From contig NZ_CP109446.1 of the NCBI RefSeq assembly GCF_036227265.1, forward strand, positions 8,263,001 through 8,327,000: DNA of 64,000 nucleotides, in the 5' to 3' direction. Below, piece by piece: positions 24,504 through 33,255 of this stretch. Position numbers and translations under genes: made by a program. Source of the DNA: Streptomyces sp. NBC_01476. GTDB taxonomy: Bacteria > Actinomycetota > Actinomycetes > Streptomycetales > Streptomycetaceae. The notes under the pieces were generated by a model, which was not told where the DNA came from, ran no database searches, and worked only from the letters and a program-made list of their open reading frames with translations. Each line of letters starts with the position of its first letter. The first letter of the stretch is position 1.

Positions 24504-25343
24504 GTGAACCCATCGCGCCGAAAACTCGCCGTGGAGGACCTGAAGCTCGGGCACTGGTCGCGAAGGAGCGGTTCGTTCGCCCTCGCCTGTGACGGACTCA
24601 CCTTCGACGTCGAGGAGAACGAGTTCGTCGCCATCGTGGGACCCAGCGGCTGCGGGAAGACCACCTTCCTGACCGCGCTGGCCGGCCTGACACCGGTGGA
24701 ATCCGGGCGGCTGGCACTCAACGGCCGGCAGATCACCGGCCCCGCCCCGGACCGGTCGCTCGTCTTCCAGCAGGCATCCCTCTTTCCGTGGCGCGATGTC
24801 GCCGCCAACATCGAGTTCGGTCTCAAGGCACAGGGCCGCCTGGACGCCAAGGGCAAGGCCCGCGTCGCCGAACTGGTGGAACTGGTCGGCCTCGCCGGCA
24901 AGGAGGGCACGTACCCGCGCGAGCTCTCCGGCGGCATGAGCCAGCGGGTCAACCTCGCCCGCGCCCTGGCCACCGACCCGGACCTGCTGCTGCTCGACGA
25001 ACCCTTCTCCGCGCTCGACGCCCAGACCCGCGAACTGATGCAGGAAGAGCTCACCCGCGTCTGGCAGGCGGACGCCGCGAGCACCGGCAACACCGCCGTC
25101 TTCGTCACCCACGACGTACCGGAGGCGGTCTTCCTCGCCGACCGGGTCGTGGTCTTCTCCAGCGGCCCCGCCCACCTGGTGGAGATCGTCGACGTGGACC
25201 TGCCCCGCCCGCGCCGCGCCGACGTCAAGCGATCGCCCGCGTTCCAGGAGATCAGCGACTACATCCTCGGTCTCGTGATGAGCCAGAACCAGTCCGGCAG
25301 GAGGACAGAAGACCATGACAGCAACGCATCTGTCGCCGGCTAG
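24504..25343 (+). CDS. ABC importer ATPase, NitT/TauT (SsuB/TauB) family
   Basis: Start GTG 24504 has an excellent GGAGGAGG site 5-8 bases upstream; an ATG at 24411 in the same frame lies within the operator region and is rejected. The 279-residue protein has Walker A GPSGCGKTT (46-54), the LSGGMSQR signature, Walker B LLLLDEPFSALD and a switch His in THDVPEA. The pattern FQQASLFPWRDVAANI is typical of the nitrate/sulfonate/taurine importer ATPases, whose relatives also import aromatic acids and pyrimidine precursors. It is the first gene of the operon and overlaps the permease gene by 29 bases. Confidence 0.93.
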   Translation: MNPSRRKLAVEDLKLGHWSRRSGSFALACDGLTFDVEENEFVAIVGPSGCGKTTFLTALAGLTPVESGRLALNGRQITGPAPDRSLVFQQASLFPWRDVAANIEFGLKAQGRLDAKGKARVAELVELVGLAGKEGTYPRELSGGMSQRVNLARALATDPDLLLLDEPFSALDAQTRELMQEELTRVWQADAASTGNTAVFVTHDVPEAVFLADRVVVFSSGPAHLVEIVDVDLPRPRRADVKRSPAFQEISDYILGLVMSQNQSGRRTEDHDSNASVAG

Positions 25344-26148
25344 GACGCGCTCCGCGACCCGCGCGCCGGGGATCGGCCGCCGCAGGCTCTTCGACCGGTA
25401 CCTCAATCTCGTCCTCGGCGTGGTCGGCCTCGCCGTCGCCCTCGCCGTCTGGCAGATCTGCGCCTCGACCGGCGTGGTCGACTCCAACTTCAGCAGCTCA
25501 CCGTCCGGCGCCTTCAGCGCCCTGGTCGACTCCTTCAGGACCGGGGACGTGTGGTCGCCGCTCGGGTCGACGCTGTCGATCGTCGCCTGGGGCATGGGCA
25601 TCTCGATCGTCGCGGGCATTCCGCTCGGCCTGCTGATCGGACGCAACCGGGTGCTCTACGGGCTGACCGATCCGCTGATCAGCATCATGTACTCGGTCCC
25701 TTACGTGGTCTTCCTGCCGATGCTGATCTTCTGGTTCGGCATCGGGGAGAACGCCCGCATCGTCATCGTGGTGTGGAGCGCGCTGTTCCCGCTGCTGATC
25801 AACGTCATCGCCGGCGCCCGCAACCTCGAACCCAGCCACCTGCAGGTCTCCCGCGCCTACTGCGCCTCGCGGCTGATGACCCTGCGGGCCGTCGCCTTCC
25901 CCGCGACGCTGCCCTACATCCTCGCCGGCGTACGGCAGGCGGTGGGCCGCGCACTGATCGGTGCCATCGTCGCCGAACTCTTCATGGGGTCCGAGGGCCT
26001 CGGCTACGTCGTCCAGCTCAGGACGTCCAACTTCCAGATGGACGACGCCATGGCCTCGATCGCGGTCATCGCGGTGGTCGCCATCGTGCTCACCCACGGG
26101 GTCGCCTACCTGGAAAGGCGCTTCACCTTCTGGTCGGGCACGGACTGA
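25315..26148 (+). CDS. ABC importer permease, NitT/TauT (SsuC/TauC) family
   Basis: The 277-residue permease has six predicted membrane helices and the EAA-type loop for ATPase contact (NLEPSHLQVSRAYCASRLMTLRAVAFPATLPYILAGVRQAVG region). The helix VVGLAVALAVWQICA opens the membrane domain, and IVAELFMGSEGLGYVVQ is a hallmark of the SsuC/TauC subfamily. AGGAGG precedes ATG 25315 by 10 bases. It would form a homodimeric channel served by the ATPase encoded just upstream and by the lipoprotein encoded downstream. Confidence 0.93.
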   Translation: MTATHLSPARTRSATRAPGIGRRRLFDRYLNLVLGVVGLAVALAVWQICASTGVVDSNFSSSPSGAFSALVDSFRTGDVWSPLGSTLSIVAWGMGISIVAGIPLGLLIGRNRVLYGLTDPLISIMYSVPYVVFLPMLIFWFGIGENARIVIVVWSALFPLLINVIAGARNLEPSHLQVSRAYCASRLMTLRAVAFPATLPYILAGVRQAVGRALIGAIVAELFMGSEGLGYVVQLRTSNFQMDDAMASIAVIAVVAIVLTHGVAYLERRFTFWSGTD

Positions 26149-26160
26149 GGGAGAGCCGCC

Positions 26161-27159
26161 ATGCGCACAGCCAAGCTCCTCCCGCTGCCGCTGGGACTGG
26201 TCCTCGCGGCCGCCGTCTCCGGATGCGCGGGACAACTCCCCACCTCCAGCATGAAGATGACCGTCGGCTACACCGCGATCGGCGCGGCCTACTCCGACCT
26301 CTACGTCTGCGAGGACCAGGGGGTCTTCAAGAAGAACGGCCTCGACGTCAAGCTGACCCTGCTCAACAGCTCCTCGCAGCTGGTCGCCGCACTGGTGAGC
26401 AACAGCGTGCAGATCGGGGTCGGCGCCACCACCTCCACCGCGGCCGGCGCCATGAACCTCAAACACGTCGACCTGCGGTACATCGCGCTGCCGATCTCCA
26501 GCTACTACCTGGAGATGTGGGGCAAGCCGTCGATCGGCTCACCGGACGCGGTCAAAGGCAGGAAGATCGGGCTGAGTTCGCCCGGTTCGCTCGGCGACGC
26601 GGCCCTGGACGCGATGGTGAAGGCCAAGGGATGGGCGCCCAACGACGTCCACAAGGTCTACCTCAAGAGCACGCCGGCCGAGGTCTCCGCGCTGAAGAAC
26701 GGCGCAGTCGACGCCATCGTCACCCAGCCGCCGACCGGCACCCAGACCCGCTCCCAGGGCTTCAAGAAGGTCATGGACTTCACCCAGTACCCGACCGCCG
26801 CCAACGCCTACACCGTCAAGACCGACTACGTGGACAAGAACGAGCCGGCCGTGCGCGCCTTCGTGAAGTCCGAGGCCGAGTGCCTGGCGATCCTGCACAA
26901 CGACAAGTCCGCGGCCATCGCCAGCATCGAGAAGCACAGCGGAAACGACAACGCGTCGCTGGCCGAGTACTCGTACGACTTCTTCGACCGGCTGTGGGCC
27001 AGGACGCCCACCGTCAGTCCCGCGCTGGTCCGGCAGGCCTTCGCCGTCACCGCGGACAAGGGCATCGGCAAGATGCCCGCCAACACGTCCCAGTACGTCG
27101 ACAACTCCTTCGTCGATCAACTGCGGAAGTCCGGTTACATCGCGTCGCTCTACAAGTGA
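26161..27159 (+). CDS. ABC importer substrate-binding lipoprotein (NMT1/THI5-like)
   Basis: A lipoprotein signal ends in the lipobox AVSGC with Cys22, so the protein is membrane-anchored outside the cell. The mature part is an NMT1/SsuA-type binding protein: VGYTAIGAAYSDLYVCEDQGVF, then NSVQIGVGATTSTAAGAMN, then GRKIGLSSPGSLGDAALDAMV. This fold binds nitrate, sulfonates, thiamine precursors or aromatic acids, and the ligand cannot be read from sequence. Given the decarboxylase and hydroxylase downstream, an aromatic or heteroaromatic carboxylate is the best guess. It starts 12 bases after the permease gene and ends 34 bases before the ubiD-like gene. Confidence 0.92.
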   Translation: MRTAKLLPLPLGLVLAAAVSGCAGQLPTSSMKMTVGYTAIGAAYSDLYVCEDQGVFKKNGLDVKLTLLNSSSQLVAALVSNSVQIGVGATTSTAAGAMNLKHVDLRYIALPISSYYLEMWGKPSIGSPDAVKGRKIGLSSPGSLGDAALDAMVKAKGWAPNDVHKVYLKSTPAEVSALKNGAVDAIVTQPPTGTQTRSQGFKKVMDFTQYPTAANAYTVKTDYVDKNEPAVRAFVKSEAECLAILHNDKSAAIASIEKHSGNDNASLAEYSYDFFDRLWARTPTVSPALVRQAFAVTADKGIGKMPANTSQYVDNSFVDQLRKSGYIASLYK

Positions 27160-27193
27160 GCGCAACAACACAGCAGGACAGGAGGTGAGTGGC

Positions 27194-28651
27194 GTGGGTT
27201 CCCTCGACGACGTCAACGATCTGCGGAGCTGGCTCGAACTCGCTCATGAACTCGGCGAGGTGCGCACCATCACCGGCGCGCACTGGGACAAGGAAATCGG
27301 TGCCGCCTCTGAGGTCAACTACAAACGCCCGTCGCCGCCGGCCCTCCTCTTCGACGACATCGAGGGATACCGGCACGGGCAGCGCGTCCTCACCGCCAGC
27401 ATGGGCAACGCCCGCAGACTCGGCATGACCCTGCGGCTCGGCACCGACCTGGACGACCGCGGCCTGGTCGAAGCGCTGCGCAGCCGCCCCGGCGAGTGGC
27501 TGGAGAACGCCGGCAAGTACGCGGTCGACGTGGTGGGTTCAGGACCCCTCTGCCAGAACGTGATCACCGCGGGTGACGCCAACCTGCTGGACTTCCCCGT
27601 GCCGAAGTGGCACGAGTCGGACGGCGGGCGCTACGCCGGCACCGGCTGCGCCGTCTTCACCACCGACCCGGAGACCGGCGTCCTCAACGCCGGCGCCTAC
27701 CGCATGCAGGTGCAGAACGGCGGGCGGGCCGCCAGCGTCAACATGGAGGCGGGCAAGCACGGCGCCGCCCACGTCCGTGCGTGGTTCGCCAAGGAAGGGC
27801 GCGCTCCCGTCACCGCCTCGCTCGGCCACGACCCGCTGCTGCTCGTCGTCGCCGGCACCGAGGTCCCGGCCGGCGTGTCCGAACTCGAGTACGCGGGCGC
27901 CGTGATGGGCCGCCCGGTCGAGGTGATCCGCGGCGAGGTCACCGGCCTGCCGATCCCCGCCCACAGCGAGCTGGCCGTGGAAGGCTGGCTCTACCCCGAC
28001 CGCAAGGAGCAGGAGGGGCCGTTCGGCGAGTGGACCGGCTACTACAGCGGCGGCACCGAAGCCGTGCTCACCATGGACATCGAGCGGATCTACCACCGCG
28101 ACGACCCGATCCAGCTCGGTGCCCCGCCCGGAAAGCCGCCGCACGACTACTCGTACATGCGCAGCGTGATGAAGTCCGCCATGATCCAGGACGCGCTGAT
28201 CAGGTCGGGACTCCCGGGCGTCGAGGGAGTGTGGGCCCACGAGGTCGGCGGCGGACGGCAGTTGCTCGCCGTCGCCATCCACCAGAGCTACGCCGGCCAC
28301 GCCCGCCAGGCCGGATACCTCACCTCGCAGCTGCCGTCGGCCGCCTACATGAACAAGTTCGTGGTCGTGGTGGACGCCGACGTCGACCCGCGCAGCCTCA
28401 ACGACGTGATGTGGGCGGTCTGCACACGTACGGATCCGGCCGACGACATCGAGACGATGCGGCAGACCTGGGGCAGCCGGGTCGACCCGCTGCGGGCACC
28501 GGGACTGCCCCCGTTCAACACCCGCGCCGTGATCGACGCCTGCCGCCCCTGGACCCGGCTGAAGGACTTCCCCCGGGTGGCGGAGGCGAGCCGGGAGCTG
28601 GTCGACCATGTGGTGCGGCGCTGGCCGGACGTCCTGGGCGGCACCTGGTGA
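27194..28651 (+). CDS. UbiD-family prenyl-FMN-dependent decarboxylase
   Basis: The 485-residue enzyme belongs to the UbiD family, which (de)carboxylates aromatic and unsaturated acids using prenylated FMN. Counterparts of the Fdc1 catalytic residues are visible: Arg170 in NAGAYRMQV and Glu274/Glu279 in QEGPFGEWTGYYS. SVNMEAGKHG and PVTASLGHDPLL are family segments around cofactor and metal. GTG 27194 is chosen because AGGAGG lies 8 bases before it; GTG 27185 overlaps that site. The stop overlaps the GntR start (GTGA). The dedicated UbiX in the same island would provide the cofactor. The substrate is unknown; family precedents include hydroxybenzoates, pyrrole- and indole-carboxylates, furan dicarboxylate and phenazine carboxylate. 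Confidence 0.93.
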   Translation: MGSLDDVNDLRSWLELAHELGEVRTITGAHWDKEIGAASEVNYKRPSPPALLFDDIEGYRHGQRVLTASMGNARRLGMTLRLGTDLDDRGLVEALRSRPGEWLENAGKYAVDVVGSGPLCQNVITAGDANLLDFPVPKWHESDGGRYAGTGCAVFTTDPETGVLNAGAYRMQVQNGGRAASVNMEAGKHGAAHVRAWFAKEGRAPVTASLGHDPLLLVVAGTEVPAGVSELEYAGAVMGRPVEVIRGEVTGLPIPAHSELAVEGWLYPDRKEQEGPFGEWTGYYSGGTEAVLTMDIERIYHRDDPIQLGAPPGKPPHDYSYMRSVMKSAMIQDALIRSGLPGVEGVWAHEVGGGRQLLAVAIHQSYAGHARQAGYLTSQLPSAAYMNKFVVVVDADVDPRSLNDVMWAVCTRTDPADDIETMRQTWGSRVDPLRAPGLPPFNTRAVIDACRPWTRLKDFPRVAEASRELVDHVVRRWPDVLGGTW

Positions 28652-29400
28652 CGGCAGAGACCGCGCCGCCGGTCGCCGCCTACGGGTACCCGTCGATCAG
28701 CGACGGCACCCGGCGGCAGGAACTGCTGCGCATCCTCAAACGGAGCGTCGCCAGTGACAGCATCGCCGACGAGATCGCGGTCGCGGTCGCCACCGAGATC
28801 ATCGAGGGCCGCCTGTCACCCGGCGACGACCTCAACTCCGTCGACCTGGCACGCACCTTCCGCAGCAGCCGCACCCCCGTCCGGGAGGCGCTGCTGGTCC
28901 TGGAGCGCGAGGGGTTCGTCGAGATCGCCGCCCGCCGCAGGCCGCGGGTCGCCCGGCTGGCGATCCGCGAGGTGCGCGAGCTCTACAGCCTGCGCGCCCA
29001 CCTGTACGCCGTGGTCAGCCGCACCGTGGTCAAGGTCGCCAATGACGCCGACCTGGCCGGACTACGGGCCCATCAGCGCGCATTGGAGAGCGCCGCCGCC
29101 GAAGGGGACGTCGACCGCTACTTCTGGGCCAACGTCCGCTTCCGCAACGCCGAACTGGAGATCGCCCGCGACATCACCCTGCGCCGCGTCCTCGACACAC
29201 TCGGCCTGCGCGCACTGCAACTGCGCCATCTCAGCCTCGCCCAACCCGGCCGGCTGGAGCCCTCGCTCGGCGACCACGCCCGCCTGGTACGCGCGTACGA
29301 GGACCGCGACGCCGGGCTCGCCGCCGCCCTCACCCAGTCACTGGTGCTCAGCGGACTCGCGGCGATCGAACGCTCGGGGTGGACCGGGAACCAGCCATGA
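28648..29400 (+). CDS. GntR/FadR-type regulator inside the catabolic operon
   Basis: A winged-helix domain (IADEIAVAVATEIIEGRLSPGDDLNSVDLARTFRSSRTPVREALLVLEREG) is followed by an all-helical FCD ligand domain (EVRELYSLRAHLYAVVSR ... HARLVRAYEDRDAGLAAALTQ). Length is 250 residues. GTG 28648 overlaps the ubiD stop by 4 bases, so it is co-translated with the decarboxylase. Its C-terminus overlaps the start region of the molybdenum hydroxylase small subunit. It is a clear paralogue of the second GntR protein at 35118-35852. The AGTGTCGACACT palindromes before the operon are candidate sites; the inducer is probably a pathway acid. Confidence 0.93.
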   Translation: MTAETAPPVAAYGYPSISDGTRRQELLRILKRSVASDSIADEIAVAVATEIIEGRLSPGDDLNSVDLARTFRSSRTPVREALLVLEREGFVEIAARRRPRVARLAIREVRELYSLRAHLYAVVSRTVVKVANDADLAGLRAHQRALESAAAEGDVDRYFWANVRFRNAELEIARDITLRRVLDTLGLRALQLRHLSLAQPGRLEPSLGDHARLVRAYEDRDAGLAAALTQSLVLSGLAAIERSGWTGNQP

Positions 29401-29450
29401 CGCTCCGTCAGCACCCCGCACCGCCGGCCCAGCCGACCCGAAGGAAGGTC

Positions 29451-29942
29451 ATGGCAGTCCCCGTTCGCTTCACCCTCAACCACGAAGACGTCGAGATCCA
29501 CGTCCAGGATCCCGCCGCCACCCTGCTCGACGTGCTCCGCCACGACCTCGGCCTGACCGGCACCAAGTCCGGCTGCGCCATCGGCTACTGCGGGGCCTGC
29601 ACGGTCATCGTCGACGGCCAGGCGGTCCCGGCCTGCCTGCAGATGGTCGGCCTGCTCGACGGCCGCGACGTACGGACCATCGAGGACCTCAGCGGCCCCG
29701 ACGGCCTCGATCCGGTCCAGAGCGCCTTCGTGAAGTGCGCCGGGCTGCAGTGCGGATTCTGCACCCCCGGCCATGTGATGGCGCTGCGGGCGCTCCTCGA
29801 CGAGGAACCCGACCCTGGCGAGGAGCGGCTGCGGCAGACCGTGGACGGCAACTACTGCCGCTGCACCGGATACGTGAAGATCCTGGACTCGGCGCGTATG
29901 GCCGTATCCCTCGACCAGGCCCTCACGAAGGAGGCGCGCTGA
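29451..29942 (+). CDS. Molybdenum hydroxylase small subunit, two [2Fe-2S] clusters
   Basis: This CoxS/XdhA-type subunit has the plant-ferredoxin-like site Cys42, Cys47, Cys50 and Cys62 (GCAIGYCGAC ... AC) and the helical-domain site Cys101, Cys104, Cys136 and Cys138 (LQCGFCTPG ... YCRCTGY). It passes electrons from molybdenum to FAD. ATG 29451 is preferred because GGAAGG precedes it and homologues begin at this point; ATG 29397, overlapping the GntR stop (ATGA), would add 18 Pro/Arg-rich residues. It is the first of three subunits (small, large, medium). Confidence 0.94.
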   Translation: MAVPVRFTLNHEDVEIHVQDPAATLLDVLRHDLGLTGTKSGCAIGYCGACTVIVDGQAVPACLQMVGLLDGRDVRTIEDLSGPDGLDPVQSAFVKCAGLQCGFCTPGHVMALRALLDEEPDPGEERLRQTVDGNYCRCTGYVKILDSARMAVSLDQALTKEAR

Positions 29943-32362
29943 TGACCACGACGCACGCGCCGGTCACCGAACTCCCCCTGGACCGCGCCGTACTGCCCCC
30001 GGTGATCGGCAGCGCGGTCGAGCGGATCGACGCGGTGGAGAAGGTCACCGGCAAGTCCGTCTACGCGGCCGACACCCGGATCCCGCGGATGCTGCACGCG
30101 GCCGTGGTCCGTTCACCGCACGCCAGCGCCCGCGTCCTGGCGGTCGACACCTCCCGCGCCGAACGGGTGCCCGGCGTGCACGCGGTCATCACCGGCGCCG
30201 ACACCGCACACGTCAAGTGGGGGGCGTTCCGGCCCGACCTCTACCCGCTCGCGGTCGAACGGGTCCGCTACGTCGGCGACGAGATCGCGGCCGTCGCGGC
30301 GGTCGACCTGGACACCGCCCGGTTCGCCGCCGAACTCATCTCCGTCGACTACGAAGTGCTGCCCGCGGTCCTCAGCCTGGACGCGGCGCTCGCCGACGGT
30401 GCGCCCCTCGTCCATGACGACGCGGCCGGCAACATCGCGCACGAGTTCGCCTTCGACCGCGGCGGCGCCGAGACCTGGTTCGAGCGCAGCGACGTCGTGG
30501 TCGAAGGCGTCTGGGAGAGCACCCGCCAGTGGCACGGCTCCATCGAGACCATCGGCTGCACCGCCGAATGGTCGCAGGACCGGGTCACGATGTGGGTGAA
30601 CACCCAGACGCCCTTCCTGGCCCGGCAGCGCTACGCGACGGCCCTGGGTCTTCCGCTGCGCGCGGTCCGGGTCGTCCAGACCGAAGTCGGCGGCGGCTTC
30701 GGCGGCAAGTCCGGCGACGACAACACCTCGGTGATCTGCGCCATCCTGGCCCGGAAGACCGGGCGCGCGGTGCAACTGGTCAACACCCGCGAGGAGGAGT
30801 TCCTCGCCAGCCGACCCCGTATCCCGATGCGCTACCACGTCCGCCTCGGCTTCACCTCCGACGGACTGGTCACCGCCAAGGACATCGACCTCGTCGCCGA
30901 CAACGGCGCCTACACCGGCAAGGCCCAGGCCGTCCTCGGCGCGGCCACCGTGCGGCACGACGCCCTCTTCAACTACCGTGCGGTGCGGGCCCGTTCCCGT
31001 CTCGTCTACACCAACCTGGTGCCGACCGGGGCCTTCCGCGGCTTCGGAAACCCCTCCGCGGACTGGGCCGTCGGCCAGGCGTGGGACCTCGCCGCGGCCG
31101 AACTCGGCATCGAGATACCCGACCTCTTCCTGCTCAACGCCGTCGAGGCCGGCAGCGTCTCCCCGCACAACCACCGGATCAGCAGCTGCGAGCTCAAACA
31201 GTGCATCCGCCGCGCCGCCAAAGCCATCGGCTGGTACGACAAGCGGGCCGCCCGCGTCCCCGGCCGGGGCCTGGCGATGGGTGTGAGCGTCCATGTCTCG
31301 GGCCGGCGCAGCTTCGGCGACTACGACGGCAGCTCCGCGATCGTCCGGCTGACCGAGGACGGCCGCGCCGCGGTCATCGTCGGCGAGGGCGAGATCGGCA
31401 CCGGCGCGCGGACCACGCTGGCGCAGATCGCGGCGGCCGAACTCGGCCTCGCTGTCGCGGACATCACCGTCTCGCGGCCCGACACCGACCTCACCACCCA
31501 CGCCCTGGGCGCGCTCGCCAGCCGCGTCACCTATGTGGCGGGCAACGCCGTGAAACGCGCCGCCGAGCAGGCGTGCGAGCGGCTGCTGGACGCCGCTTCG
31601 CGGCAGCTCGGCCGCCCGGCCGCAGAACTGTGGGTGGCCGACGGCGTGGTGCACGCCCCGGCGGGGCCGGACGACGAAGGACCGGTCCGTCTCCCCGTCG
31701 GCACGGTCGTCCGCGCCGAGCTCTACCGGCCGAACGGCGAGCCGATCGTCGGGCTCGGGTCCTTCGACAACCCGTCGGAATTCCCCGACCAGTTGCGGTA
31801 CGGCAATGAGTCCGGTGCCTACAACTTCGTGGCGGAAGCCGCGGAGGTCGAGGTCGACCCGGCCACCGGCGCGGTGACCGTACGGGAACTCGCCGCGGCC
31901 GTCGACTGCGGGACGGTCCTCAACCCCCCGCTCGCCCAGGGCCAGGTGGAGGGCGCCATCGCGCAGGGGCTCGGCATGGCGATCACCGAACGCTTCGACT
32001 GGGACGCCGGGGCGCCGACCCGCCCGAGCTTCACCGACTACAAACTCCCGACCGCGGGGATCATGCCGGAACTCCACATCGAGTTCGCCGACTCCTACGA
32101 GCCCACCGGGCCGTTCGGCGCCAAGGGCGTCGGCGAGATCGCCCTCGACCCGGTCCCCTCGATCGTGGCGAGCGCGGTGGCCGACGCGGTGGGCGTACGC
32201 GTCCACGAACTGCCGATCACCGCCGAGAAGATCTTCTGGGGCATCCAGGAACGCGCCGCGGCGGCCGGCGGCGAACCGGCCGGCCGTCCCGGTGACGGGC
32301 CCGGTGCTGAATCCGCGGCCGGGCCGGCCGGCGGGACCGACGAGGGAAGCGACCACCGATGA
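29942..32362 (+). CDS. Molybdenum hydroxylase large (Mo-cofactor) subunit, xanthine dehydrogenase family
   Basis: The 806-residue subunit binds molybdopterin and hydroxylates the substrate with oxygen from water. Motifs include GGGFGGKSGDDN (cofactor glycine loop), TGAFRGFGNPSADWAVGQ and GEGEIGTGARTTLAQIAA. The catalytic Glu is Glu732 in GAKGVGEIALDPVPS. The CO-dehydrogenase active-site Cys loop (AYRCSFR) is absent, so it is not a form I CoxL. It groups in style with hydroxylases of aromatic and N-heteroaromatic compounds, aldehydes or purines. The last 40 residues are a Gly/Pro/Ala-rich tail of uncertain role. The start codon shares its A with the previous stop (TGATG). The adjacent xdhC would sulfurate its cofactor. 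Confidence 0.94.
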   Translation: MTTTHAPVTELPLDRAVLPPVIGSAVERIDAVEKVTGKSVYAADTRIPRMLHAAVVRSPHASARVLAVDTSRAERVPGVHAVITGADTAHVKWGAFRPDLYPLAVERVRYVGDEIAAVAAVDLDTARFAAELISVDYEVLPAVLSLDAALADGAPLVHDDAAGNIAHEFAFDRGGAETWFERSDVVVEGVWESTRQWHGSIETIGCTAEWSQDRVTMWVNTQTPFLARQRYATALGLPLRAVRVVQTEVGGGFGGKSGDDNTSVICAILARKTGRAVQLVNTREEEFLASRPRIPMRYHVRLGFTSDGLVTAKDIDLVADNGAYTGKAQAVLGAATVRHDALFNYRAVRARSRLVYTNLVPTGAFRGFGNPSADWAVGQAWDLAAAELGIEIPDLFLLNAVEAGSVSPHNHRISSCELKQCIRRAAKAIGWYDKRAARVPGRGLAMGVSVHVSGRRSFGDYDGSSAIVRLTEDGRAAVIVGEGEIGTGARTTLAQIAAAELGLAVADITVSRPDTDLTTHALGALASRVTYVAGNAVKRAAEQACERLLDAASRQLGRPAAELWVADGVVHAPAGPDDEGPVRLPVGTVVRAELYRPNGEPIVGLGSFDNPSEFPDQLRYGNESGAYNFVAEAAEVEVDPATGAVTVRELAAAVDCGTVLNPPLAQGQVEGAIAQGLGMAITERFDWDAGAPTRPSFTDYKLPTAGIMPELHIEFADSYEPTGPFGAKGVGEIALDPVPSIVASAVADAVGVRVHELPITAEKIFWGIQERAAAAGGEPAGRPGDGPGAESAAGPAGGTDEGSDHR

Positions 32363-33255
32363 CCACGCTCCACCACGACCTGGCCGCCACTGATGCCCCC
32401 CGCACGCCGGTCACCATGACGACCCCTGGCTCCCTCGGTGAAGCGCTCGCCCTGCTCGCCGGCGGTCAGGCCGCCGCGGTCGGCGGGGGCGTGGGCCACA
32501 CGCTGGCCCGCCAGGCCCGGCGCCCGCCCCGGGCCACCACGCTGGTCCCGGTCGCGTCCCTGCCCGAACTCACCGCGGTCACCTGGTCGGACGACCACGT
32601 CACCGTCGGAGCGGGCCTGCGGCTGAGCGCCGTCGAGGCCGACACCCGCCTGCGGGCCGCCTGGCCGGTGGTCACCGAGGCCGTCGGCTCGGTCGCCACC
32701 GCCCGGATCCGCCGGATGGTGACCCTCGGCGGCAACATCGCCGCCGCCGACGACAGCCACGACCCGCCCGTGGCACTCGCCGCGGCCGGCGCCCTGCTCA
32801 CCGTGCGCAGCGCCCGGTCCACCCGCACCCTGCGGATCACGGATGCGGCCGACCTGCGCGCCGGGGAACTGATCCAGGACATCCGGCTGCCGCTGCCCGC
32901 CCACGGCCAAACCGGCTCGGCGTACGAGAAGTTCCTCGTCCGCGGAGTGTGGGAGTACGCCTGCGTCAACGTGGCCGCCGTCGTGCACCTGGACGACTCC
33001 GGCACGGTGGAACGGCTCACGGTCGCCGTCGGATCGGTCACCGGCGGCCCCGTCCTGGTCGACCTCGCCGGCCTGCGGGGCGGCACCGTGGACAGCGCCC
33101 TGACCGAGGAGGCCGCCCGGCGCGCCGCGGCAGGCACCCGGCCCTACGGCGACGTGCGCGGCTCCGCACCCTACAAGTCCCGGATGATCGCCGAATTCAC
33201 CCGCCGGGCCGTCACACGAGCGGCGCTGCGCGCCGCGGAAGGAGCCGGCCGATGA
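32359..33255 (+). CDS. Molybdenum hydroxylase medium (FAD) subunit
   Basis: This 298-residue CoxM-type subunit holds FAD between the Fe-S clusters and the external electron acceptor. AVGGGVGHTLARQ and TLGGNIAAADDSHDPPVAL are the FAD-binding segments; the second deviates from the commoner GGNIANASPxxD pattern. The C-terminal CO-dehydrogenase flavoprotein domain follows (AYEKFLVRGVWEYACVNVAAVV). ATG 32359 overlaps the large-subunit stop (ATGA), and its own stop overlaps the hydrolase start. Together the three subunits form a complete (alpha-beta-gamma)2-type molybdenum hydroxylase. Confidence 0.94.
   Translation: MTTLHHDLAATDAPRTPVTMTTPGSLGEALALLAGGQAAAVGGGVGHTLARQARRPPRATTLVPVASLPELTAVTWSDDHVTVGAGLRLSAVEADTRLRAAWPVVTEAVGSVATARIRRMVTLGGNIAAADDSHDPPVALAAAGALLTVRSARSTRTLRITDAADLRAGELIQDIRLPLPAHGQTGSAYEKFLVRGVWEYACVNVAAVVHLDDSGTVERLTVAVGSVTGGPVLVDLAGLRGGTVDSALTEEAARRAAAGTRPYGDVRGSAPYKSRMIAEFTRRAVTRAALRAAEGAGR

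Noticed and set aside
25551-27188. 545-codon plus-strand frame across permease and binding protein
   Set aside because: It is a shifted frame over two clear ABC transporter genes and gives an Arg-rich product.
30113-32356. 747-codon open frame on the minus strand
   Set aside because: It is the antisense shadow of the molybdenum hydroxylase large subunit, caused by high GC at third positions.
29942-32362. Form I CO dehydrogenase large subunit
   Set aside because: The AYxCSFR active-site loop that carries the Cu-binding Cys is missing; the motif here is TGAFRGFGNP, as in hydroxylases.
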